Assembly (NCBI RefSeq): GCF_949628215.1
Contig: NC_134279.1
Location: 67,439,766-67,503,765 of the forward strand
DNA: 64,000 nt
Reading direction: 5' to 3'
Source: Phalacrocorax aristotelis
Lineage: Eukaryota; Chordata; Aves; Suliformes; Phalacrocoracidae
A model generated the notes under the pieces. The model saw only the letters and a list, made by a program, of their open reading frames with translations. It did no database searches and had not been told where the DNA came from. This document shows positions 14,001-26,000 of the stretch, in pieces (positions within the stretch are counted from its first letter, which is position 1; the number at the start of each line of letters is the position of its first letter). A program made the position numbers and the translations under genes.

Positions 14001-17000
14001 CAGTTTTCTAACATTTCAAGACACCAAGCTCAGCAACTCATGATGTGCATGGATGTCACTCATATCTGAGAGAAGAGTGTTTATCGACAGCCCTGGCATA
14101 GCTGAGCTGAACTGCCTTCAATGGGGGGAGCTCTTCTACAGCTGCTAATCAGTGTGGTCCTTTTGGTTGTACCACAGAGAAGAATAAGGCACGAAGATGG
14201 GCTTTTATAGAAACTAGGCAATTTCAGCATTGTTTTAGAAATAAAATACGGATCTTCAATGTAAAAGAAATACATACAAAAGCTAAACAATACTTCATTT
14301 GCTGTCCTCACCTATCAACATGTATATTTTTAAAATTGAATAAAAATAATTCATTGATTTGCCATTTCTCTGATATGAAATACAGGTTTTGCCTCACATC
14401 TCAAAGAGATTACCGGTCATGTAGGACCATGATTTGGGTTGATATATGAAAAAATAAGTGAGAGAACTTGAGGACTTGTTAATCCCAGCTCCAGGAAGAT
14501 ATGCCACTCTTTCCAGCCTACCTGTTGAGGTAGACACTATTAATAAAGTCTCACCTGTCCCTTTTTCCAGTACAGCAAGAAAATATTTGGTGTGTGGCAC
14601 TTAACATTGAGCAGAGGTAAGGGCAGAGACCTGCTGTAGCTCTGGGCCTCCTGTAAACAATATGAGATGTTTGCTGGCACTTGGTATGCTAAAAATTCCA
14701 GCAAGAAGAGTTTCAGGTTGAAACAAGCACATCTGCCTTGCCAAAACATACCTGAGAAACAAACTGTCCTCTTAAGGCTACTCCCACATTCTCACTGGGA
14801 AGTTCTCAGTCACAGAAAGGGCTCATTTCATTTTCTTCCTTGATTTACAAAAGAAAGGAAGGGTGTGAAGGAAATCATCAGTCTACCAGTTAATTAAATT
14901 TATCTAATTCAGGTCCAGGAGTCCATGGTGAATATGCTTATGTACCACACTGATGCGGGGCTCGTGTGTTCTCTTTCTCTGGTTGTTGTTTGTATGTTCT
15001 GGGTTACATATTAATTCTGCTCTGTATCTGCAAATATCGTATCTTTAGGCATAATGGATTTTTTCCTTTGAGGTTAACCTTGTTTATGCTGAAATATTTA
15101 AGGCTTTTTATTTAACTACAGAATCTGAAATATTTAATCCAAATTTAGTGACGTGTAAAATAAATATACTCTAATTCTGTGTTTAATTTTTTCTTTTTTT
15201 TTAATGACTACAGTTTGAGAAATGCTGATAAATGTGAAATAATAACTAACAGACTTAGAAGGAACACTGTGAAGCCTGCTATAAACTCAAGAACTGAACC
15301 TGCAGCCCTTTCTCTGGAAAGCGAGGATTGCAGAACTTGCCTCATGACCTTTTGGAGACAGAGACAGAGACAGAGACTATATCCTGCACTCAGTACAGCA
15401 TCAAACAGAGGCTGGGATACAAATAACCATTAGAACTACATTTTCATATTAAATCTGAATGTTACTTATACTGCAAAGCTTATGCTGCCTGGGTCCTTAC
15501 ATTTGGATAGAAGTTGCATTTTCCAATGAACTTGAGTATTTCTATCCCTTTAACTTTTATATGAATATCACATCAATCTATCAAATGGAAGCTGGGGCCA
15601 AGAATATTTCCATTAGCAGCTATCCTAGCAGCCAAACTTTAACGTGCATATTAGAAAAATGGACAGCTTCTGCATCATTATCTCTTGCATATCAGTACAC
15701 TGGTCTGGCTAACCTTGAAAGAGTATCCTTTCACTTAAAGGAATGGGATGGCATTGGGCTAGCTGGGAAATCACTATTAATATAAGTCTCTTTTTTCTTT
15801 ATTTTGTGATTTTATTTTTATTCTTTACCTGGACATGATGGAGCAAGTTCACCCCCAGTGGAAATCGATTTAATTGGTATAATATCAAGGATAAGTTTCA
15901 TCCCTGCTGATTTCAGTTACACCATGAACAATGTCTTGCTTTCAGTTCAGCACTAGGCTGACACTGGATGCTAAAAACATTTTAAGAAGGGGAGTGTTTC
16001 CTTGGGCTGTGTTGCCCCTAGTTTTTTACGCAAAAATTTGAGGGAGATGCTTCAAGTATGGACTAATTTTAAAATTACAAGTGAAAAATGGCTTCCAGGC
16101 TTTGTTCTGGAAAACTCAATCAACTCTACCAGGCAGAGACAATTCCCTGGTGAGACAAGGTCTCCCCTGTAAACAATAGCAGCTTTGCCAAGGTCCTGAG
16201 ATTTCTTTCTAAAATACGACGATGTCTTCAGGCCACACTGAGTTTTTAATTGTAGCTCTGTGGTGAGGCTCTGAAGTTAGTGCTGGAAACAGCCCCCAGA
16301 GCCCTTTATGTAACTGGCCTTTGCAAGAGTCAAACCTCATCAGCAGTTGCGATTTGCATAAGAAAATCCTTCTCATTTGCTACCACCATTAGCCAAAACA
16401 GTAATGCAGCTATGCACCTAAGCACTCAGATATCTGGCTTTTGAAAAGTCAGTGAGAAGTTTGTGGTTATAACAAAGCTCCTTAAAGGCATAGGACCAAT
16501 TCACACTCTGCTGGGAGTCCAAGGCATTGTCTTCACGTGTAAAAGCTCAGAGCATCAAAGGATCTAAATATTGTAGCGATACTTCTGCATTCAACAGACC
16601 CGTCTTCGCCTGTGTGTCAGTTTATCTGCCTCTTTTAGGTAAACTATGATGGCTGTAGACAGCGGTGTTCTGTATATACCCATATTCAATTTGCTTTTTT
16701 TCATGTGAGCTTACGAGTAGCTATGCCTTCACGTTGTCAGAAATTACGCAGTGAACAATAGCCTTTATGCCTGCGTTGAGAGGAAGCCCTCTGTAAGGCA
16801 GAATCCTTTTGCTACCTTTTTTCCCCTAAATATTTCTGGTTTCAATTCTGCTGTCCCTTCCCTTCTTCCAGCCTTGCCGTGTCTCACCGCTGTTCTGGAG
16901 CGGCTGTTTCGGAGCCGCAGCCAAGCCCAGCCCCGGCAGCTCAGCTTGGCCCTCTCTGCAGCCAACTTGAGGCGCGGGGGCGAGGGGCTAAACTCAAGGA

Positions 17001-20000
17001 GAACAGTGCCACCGCGCGGGAGAAGGGACTTCTTGGGAGCAGCAGCTGAGGCCAACCCCAAAGGTGTGCCGCTCGTCACGCCGGCTGACGGCCCGACCTG
17101 TCTCCAGAACACGGATACGTGCATACAACGGCTCAGCTTCCTTCCTGTTATTCTAGCACCTAAAATCGCCTATCAGGTATCTTTGTGCTAGAAATCAGGC
17201 AAATGTGAGTTCTGAGAGGTCAGACAGTATGCTGTCATCGCTGAGGGTCTGAGGAGACTGCTGCTGCTGCTTTAGCATTAGGATAATAGAGGGGAAAAAC
17301 TACCGACAGAAAGGATGAAGGAAAATATCATGGCAGAACTGTCAATCTCAATGAGCACTAGCCTCTCACTACCCACTTAGTTTAATTATTGCAAAGCATC
17401 TGCCACCATAACATTTATGGTAACTGACTTTTTTTCAATATGAGAATGACATACTTGATTTTTTTTTTGGCGCCTGATTTTGTAAGTATTGCTCTCTGTT
17501 AATTAAATAGTTCAAAAGCCAGTAAAGAAAGTGTCAGAGAGAACTGGCTGGGGCTAGAGACAGAGATCCAAAACTCTGCCTCTGAGAAAGAGAACTTCTG
17601 GAAAGGCTGCCTGTAGGCAGAGCAATTAAATTCCCCATGGCAGAGGTGGGGAGTCTGGAGGTCTGGAGAAAGAAGTACTAGGTGAGATTTCTGCAGGGCT
17701 GTGTATGTTCATGTATGAGGAATGACCTGGAACAAATGATAGTTCCTCATCACACCGGTGCTTCACCTTTGGCAGGAATGAGAAGGTTTCAAGGGCAGGT
17801 GGACTTGCGGCTTTGGTTTATAGCTCCTCGAGTATTTTATGTGAGTTGGGAATTGGTGCTTCAGGACAACACTAAGCCTTATCAACCTTCCAGGAAGGGC
17901 TGAGCCAAGAGATGGCAGCTATAAACCAGTGGAGAGTTCATCTACCTAAGCAGATTTTTTTTGCTGGCTGGATTTCAGCTTTCCTGCATGAAAAAACAAG
18001 CTGCTTAAGCAGATGGTGTTTTCAGCAAAGCTCTATAAGTGGGCCTCGGCCTCTAGAAGGGCAGAAGCCTCACCTGGACTGCATTTTGACAGAGGATTGT
18101 AGTTGCTCTACATTTTAAGCTTCCAAGTGAGAACCATCAACATGTCATCAACAGATATAAAAGGAACAAATATAAGCTGGCATCTTATTTATCCCTTGGT
18201 TAATATTTGGTTTAATATTAAACTTGGAAAAACACTTCTATAAGAGTTATCTAAATAAAAGTATATTATAGCAGGGAGACACTCAACGGCTTAATGCAGC
18301 TGCACATATTTTTTTTTCCCCGTAACATGAATTTGCAATACATTGAGTTTTTTTTATAGAACCAAAATTGTTGGGATGAGGCATAAATGCAGTAAGTCAG
18401 GAGAAGTCCCTGTTTCAAGGGTAGCATGTGTCAGCAGGGCAAGGACAAGGGAACAGACTGGAGATTTCAACACTGTCTCCCACAGCCTCATCACAGGCAA
18501 GCTGAGGAAGTGTGGGTTGGATGAGAGGACAGTGAGGTGGATTGAGAACTGGCTCAAAAACAGAACTCAGAGGGTTGTGATCAATGGAGAAGGGTCTGGA
18601 TGGAGGCCTGTCACTAGTGATGTTCCCCAGGGGTCTGTGCTGGGTCCAGTCTTGTTCAACATAGTCATCAATGACCTGGATGATGGGATAGAGTGTAACC
18701 TCAGCAAGTTCGCTGATGATACCGAGCTGGGAGGAGTGGCTGATACACCAGAAGGCCGTGCTGCCATCCAACGAGACCTGGACAGGCTGGAGAGCTGGGC
18801 CCAGGGGAACGTCATGAAATTCAACAGGAGCAAGTGCAACGCCCTGCACCGGGGGAGGAACAACCCCATGCACCAGTACAGGCTGGGGGCTGAACTACTG
18901 TAAAGCGGCTCTGTTGAGAAGGACCTGGGAGTGCTGGTGGGCAGCAAGCTGACCCTGAGCCAGCAACGTGCCCTTGTGGCCAAGAAGGCCAATGGTATCC
19001 TGGGGTGCATTAAAAGGAACGTGGCCAGCAGGTCAAGGGAAGTTATCCTCCCCCTCTGCTCTGCCCTAGTGAGACCACATCTGGAGTGCTGTGTCCAGTT
19101 TTGGGCCCCTCAGTTTAAGAAGGATGTGGAACTGCTTGAGCAAGTCCAGCGGAGACCTACAAAGATGATCAGGGGAGTGGAGCATCTCCCTTATAAGGAA
19201 AGGCTGAGAGTGTTGGGTTTGTTTAGCCTGGAGAAGAATGAGGGGGGATTTCATCATTACCTATAAATATCTAAAGGGTGGGTGTCAGGATGATGGGACT
19301 AGGCTCTTTTCAGTGGTGCCCAACGAGAGGCCAAGGGGCAATGGGCACAAGTTGGAACACAGGAAGTTCCACCTCAATATGAGAAAAAACTTTCCTGTGA
19401 GGGTGCCAGAGCAGTGGCACAGGCTGCCCAGGGAGGCTGTGGAGTCTCCTTCCCTGGAGACATTCAAACCCCGCCTGGATGCGTTCCTGTGCCCCCTGCT
19501 CTGGGTGTGCCTGCTCAAGCAGGGGGGTTGGACGAGATGATCTCCAGAGGTCCCTTCCAACCCCTGCCATTCTGTCATTCTGTGATTCTATGATTCTGTG
19601 ATTTAGTATGACTGAGCAAGCTCCTTGCTAATACCTTGCTTCAGTGTCATCTCCTGGGAAGATAGACTGCATCTTTAGCATCTGTTTTAACCCTTGGACA
19701 CTTGAGGGAAATTTTCATTTGATCCTAGGGGGAAAGAGGATCTGTTCCTCCTATCCCTATGGAGAAGCAAAGTTATGTTTCCTCATAGTGCTCTGATGTG
19801 TTAAACAGTTCTCGAGTTTTAATCATACCTTAGCAATGACAGCGGAATGCTATCATCTCTGAGCACAGCTGTTTTCACTGACATCTCTACAGATGTTAAG
19901 GAGAACTGAAGCAGGGAGAGGTGGGAGGGAACAGGGTTCCCCCTTTCAGCAACAACAAGCTCTTAGATTGGGTCATCCAAACATTTAATAATTTCAACCC

Positions 20001-23000
20001 TAGGGTGGTGCTATAATTTAGACAGCCACCAGCCATTGCTCTGTACAGCCCATTCTATAAAATCAGTAAACAAGAGAGAAGGCAAAGAATGCAGCTAACT
20101 GGTTGTACATGACAAAAAAGCTGCATAAAGTTGCAGTACAAAACTAAGTTGAACAGTATTTAATCAGCAAATACTTCTGATTGGTGCGTAGAAGGCCAGT
20201 ACAGACAGAATGATACTCTCTCTGGTATCTGGGGTTAAAACCAAAGGAGACTTTCACTGCAAGGAGATTTTAATATATGACTGTGGGGTAATCGTGATGC
20301 AGTATGTGTAGGCTAACCTAAATGTGAAAAATTATTTGAAATCCTACATAATATTGCAGTAAGAACCACTAAATATCTAACCACTGTTAAATAAATGTAA
20401 GATGTTTGAGTGTATGAGAAATTTATAGTAATTTAATAATAATTTTTATATTATTATAACTCAGTATAAACAGACACATGAGTTGACATATGGCTGCCAA
20501 AGTGAGCCATAAATTCAGTTCTCAACAGCATTTCTGTACCTCCAAAGGACACTGATGTTGGCCATGGAGAAAAGACAATGCATTTCCCCCTTAAATTTGC
20601 AGGACACTCCCAGAATTTGGGTTGCTGTTGTCAGTGGAGTTACAGCCCGGGAGGTTAAATTTTCTGTGAAAAGCTGAGTCTTGCACAGAACTGGATGGAC
20701 TTTCACAGTCTAGCATTGATATTTATACTCCAGAAGAGCAAAAATAAATATGTTGGTGATTAATTATCTCAAGAACAAATAAATGATAGCTACCCACTGC
20801 CATATGAACTTGCCTCTTGCTAAAGAGAAAATTAGTTCTTTCTAATGAACTTCCTGTAGAAAGAGATGACAACAAAACCCAAATGAAGCCCTATCTTACA
20901 GCCCAGAATAGTTACGGAAACTAGCCTTAAACAGCATGAGGACTCACTTGAAGGACAAACTATAGAACCAGTAGCCCTGCCTCTAAATCCTAAAGTTCTA
21001 ATAGCTGTCCACTTGTGTCTACTAAATGTTACATTCCAGTTCCCCGTTAAAGCTCAGTACAGCATATTTTAATGGAAATGCACATTTAAGTAAGACTCAC
21101 ACAATTGTTAACAGTTATAATGATTATATCCTAGTTACCGAGAAATTGCAAGAACAAAGTCACTCATACACAAGATAGGGGAAAACAATTGTAAAAGAAA
21201 ACCTTGTTATAAATATTGAAGGACAGAAGAAATGAAAAACAGAGCTATGCATGTTTCATATAACAAAGGTTAACGTAGAAAAGTTACTGAAGTCAACACA
21301 TTGGTACGTGAAATAGGGAGGGGAATATTAAGAGCGTACACTGAAGCATTGTAACAAATGTTCTGACTTGGGCATTTTAATGGGCAGTGTGTTACAGTGC
21401 CCACCTTAATACTGAGAGGCAAACCGAAAGTAGCAAGAGTTATCAACACAATTGCCACTATAGGTGAGCCAAAACGTTTCTGCATCACTGTTTGTCCTAG
21501 TTACCCAGTGGACATCTTGTAAGTCTAAAAGCATTTTCTAAGAGAAGGATAGGAAGGCACCTCTGGAGATCATCTGGTCCAAACCCTGGCTAAGACAAGG
21601 TGGCTCAGGGCCGTGTCCAGTCTGGTTTTGAGTATCTCCAAGGATGGAGCCTCCACAAACTCCCAGGCAACCTGTCCACTCTTTGATCACCCTTACAGTA
21701 AAAAAAAGGGGTTTTTCTTATGTTTAAATGGAATTTCCCTTATTTTAATTATTGCCCATTGCCTCTTGGCCTGCAGCTGGATACCACTGAGAAAAGCCTG
21801 TCTCTCTCTTCTTTATTGCCTCCATCAGGTATTTCTACACACTGACAAGATCCCCCTGAGCCTTCTCTTCTCCAGGCTGAACAGTCTCAGCTCTCTCAGC
21901 CTCTCCCTGTATCTCAGATACTTCAATCAGCTCCACGGTCCTTCCCTAGACATGCTCCAAGTATGTCCCTTGTACTGGGGAGCCTAGAACTGGACCCAGC
22001 ACTCCAGATGTGCTTCACCACTGCTGAGCAGAGGGGAAGGATCACCTCCCTCCACCTGCTGCCAACACTCCTCCTCATGTAGCCCAAGACACCACTGGCC
22101 TTTGCCACAAGGGCACATTGGAGGCTCATGTTCAGCTTGTCCACTGGGACCACATGTCCTTTTCCATAGACAGTGCAAATAAAGCTATTTGTTCACTCTG
22201 GCACCAAAAGCGATGACATAATAATGGTAATAATTTCATTTTTTTAGAAAGCATATTTTTTAAAAATAAAGAAAAGCTAAATCCTGTGCAGTTTGATGTA
22301 TATTAAATTGAGAAGCTTTAAAAGTCTGCATTCTCTTATGTAAGGCACATTTTCTAAATGAAAAAAAATATCTCAGGTAAGTTTCATTATAATGTCGTGG
22401 TTATATAAAATAAAGCTAAGCTTTTTGTGACCCTGAATCAAATCATGGCTGTGTTTAGTGCCAAGGTTAATGTGAAAGTATTAACAATCAGTGAGCAAAT
22501 ACAAAGAAATTAAATCAAAAATGCCTAGCAAAGCATGAAGGCAAAATGCAAAAGTAAACATACAACAAAACCCAGATTTCTTTCTGGAAGAAATTATGCT
22601 CCAAGTGCAATAGTATCTCTCACAAAAACATGTTCCATATGTTCTTTTTGACAAAATGAATCTCCATCTCCATGGGCTGCAAAGTAATGGAAAGGCAAAA
22701 TGCATTCATGATCATGCAGGAGGAAATTCATGTGGCCAAAGCTCAACTGGAGTTGAGGCTGGCCGGTACTGTGAGGGACAATAAAAAGGGCTTTTTAAAA
22801 TATGTTAATGGCAAAAGGCAGGCCAGAAATAACACTGGCCCATTGCCTGACGAGCATGGTCAGCTCACAAACAGGAACATAGACAAAGGAGAGACATTTA
22901 ATGATTGCTTTGCCTCGGTCTTCAACACTGATGGTGGGCGCAGGGATGCCCAGAGCCCTGGGCTAGAGAACCATGATTGCGAGAATGACAAACTCCCAAT

Positions 23001-26000
23001 CAACCCTGAACTTGTGCAGGACTTGCTGCTCCAGCTGGATCTCTATAAGTCAATGGGGCCTCATGAGATTCATCCGAGGGTACTTAAAGAGCTGGCTGAT
23101 GTCATAGTGAGACCTCTCTTCTATGATTTTTCAATGCTCTTGGGAATCTGGAGAGGTCCCAGCTGACTGGAAGCTGGCAACCATTGTCCCAATCTTCAAG
23201 GGCAACAGGGAGGACCCTGGTAACTACAGGCACATCAGTCTCACTTCTGTGCCTGGTAAAATTATGGAGAAGATTATTCTGGGAGTTACTGAAAAACACC
23301 TGAGAGACCACACAGTCATTGGTCCCAGCCAGCATGGGTTCACGAGGGGAAAGTCATGCCTAACAAACTTGATTTCCTTCTATGACAAGGTCACCCACCT
23401 AGTTGACTGAGGGAAGACAGTCGATGTGAACATTTTGGATTACAGTAAAGCTTTCGATAGTGCCTTTCACAGTATCCTCCTGGACAAAATGTCCAGCACA
23501 CAGCTGGATAAGCAAATAACGCAGTGGGTGAGCAACTGGCTGATGGGTCGGGCTCAAAGGGTCACAGTAAATGGGGTTACATCGGACTGGCGGCCAGTCA
23601 CTAGTTACTGAAGTGGCTCCCTGTCTGCATCCTCAGTGCTCTCTCATGAGCAGAAGTTAGACAAAAAATAAGCTGGTTTGATTTCAGCCATTTTTAAATA
23701 GTCCTTGCAAGCTTGGCTTAGCTTGGGTGAACCAGAGATGGAGAAGTGACTGCAGATCTGGGGGGGAGTAGTCATTATCTGAGAATGAAAAATCTCTTGA
23801 GCTGTAAATGTAAGATGAGTTTATTTCTAGATTGAAAAGCATTATTGTTTGTGTTTCCAGAACCAGTGACTCTGACCTATTTTTAGATGTTCCTTCCCTT
23901 CGCCTTCCCAGGTCACAAAGTGCTGATCGTATCTACCTCAGCCTGTCGTACAACTATGGTGAAGAGGAAAACTAAACCAGTTAACTTCGTATCAACAGGT
24001 TTCACGCTATATCTGTTACTACCTGTTCTCCCCAGCAGGCATCGAGGTGCAAAACCATCATAAACATCCTCCGAGTGATGGGTAAGCCACCAGGTCAGCA
24101 TAACTGGTCTTGATCTGGCAATGACCTGGCCCTGCACAAGCCTGGTGCTGCTGAACGTGCAGCTCTGTGTATCCCATCACGCTTCTCTAATGATACCAGG
24201 GATAAACTCTTCTAAACTTGAGTTTGCATTGCATGAGACCTGGAGTATGAGACCTGTGCTTTGTTAGCCACAAGAGGGAGCCCGTATTACTGGGAAAGAG
24301 GAGATGAAGTAATTTAAGGTCAAATCCTTCAGACAAAACTGTCTTTGGCCTTTGTTCAGACAAAACTACAATACATACCAACGGCCGTGGTTGATGAGTA
24401 CGGGATTTTTGCAAGACTTGTGAGAGCAGAACTTGCAGCTTTTGTTAATGTAAAAAATCAACCACAAACTATTTTGCTGTGACAAACTACTGCTTTAGCT
24501 CTGTCTGCTGGCAGCAGCCACTATTTTCCACGGAAGCCAAAAAGAAATGCTGCTCTTTAATGTGGGTATCTAGATGTGCAACTGTGTGTGCAGGGAACAA
24601 AATCCCTAAAGCCTGCTGCTATACCATCTATATCTTTTCCTAAAAATGAGGCTAATATTGCAAACACATTATTTGAAGCATTTGGCATTCCTGGCTTGTT
24701 TCTCCTCAACTTTATCACAATGGCAGTTCTATGCAGGAAGACTAACTGAGGGAACTGTACGTGTACAAATGGTAAAAGTCAGCCAGCCAGCAGCAGAATT
24801 TATTTCTGCAAGGATTTTATCGCATGCAGGCAGTTAAAATTATTACCAGCAGGTGCTATATACAGTACCTAAGAATTGCTCTTTAGCAAGCAAGTTCAAT
24901 ACAGCGCCTGAACATTTTGATTATTTTGGACAATAAGAGGATCAATGGGATAAAAGCTGATTGCACGGGGTGCTTACAAAGCTCGACTGCAGGCAGCAGC
25001 GGTCTTTCCAGCGGCCTCGGTGGGCTCAGGTTCAGCCCACAGTTTGTATCAGAAAAGATAAGAGTGTGTTGACTGTCTACAGTGTCCAGGGCTCCAGTAA
25101 GATGAGGGAGAGTTCAAGGAGGTATCCCCTAGGATTAAAGCAGCCACGATGGTGAAGATGTACATTAGCACACTTGTGGCCGTCTCACATGATTTATAGC
25201 ATGCAGTTGCAAAAGCAGAGCTAAATGGGGGCTGTAGATCTGTGGCCCCTGTTAAATCCATCTGTGATATCTAGAAACATTATAAGGTCCATATTCATAA
25301 GTCAACAATCCCCCTTTTTTCCAAAACCAGCCAACTATTCCGATTTGAAATATGACACTCCTAAATGTAATAGTCACACTAACTACTGCAGAACAGATTG
25401 CTATTTTCAAAGAAATGAAAATATTGTCAAAGATGGAATTTAATGGCTCTGATATAAAAATATGAGGAAATGTCCTCTGCTTTACCAAAAGCAGAGCTTT
25501 TCAAACATATGCACATGTTGGTGTAAGATTAAAAGGGCAAGAACAGACTATGGACAAATCTATGAGGAAATTAGAAGATTTCTCACCAAGCCAGTGAGGT
25601 TCCCATGGTGGGAGTAGTGGCAACAAAAGTCCTAACTGAGTATAGGACACAGCTTGCTCAGCTCATAAGCCTGCCCGAGTTTCTGCAGTTCCCTCTTCCT
25701 ACTCCTTTTCTTTGATGAAGTGCACCAAAGATCTCATGCAACGCCTACATTAATGATGAAAGAGCGTGGGATGAAAGATACAGGCTCTCTGATGTGTCCT
25801 AAAGGCAACTACTTTATTATCAGAAAGTGCCAGCAATAGAAGTGGTTGGTTACACGACAAACTGCACGGAGCTCAGCAGGATCTGAAAATGAGGAATCTC
25901 AGGTCAGATTCCCAGAAAAGCACCTACATTTAATTCTCTCTTCAGGAACATCCTGAACATTTCAGGTGTACGTAAATGAGCATATTATTCCTTTTTCAGT

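Noticed and set aside
16751-17191. Overlapping 146- and 119-codon frames in CD38 intron 1
   Set aside because: They coincide with the CpG-rich patch and show no protein family; kept only as a composition anomaly.
18465-23610. Reverse-transcriptase frames as host genes
   Set aside because: They are truncated, broken CR1 LINE copies.
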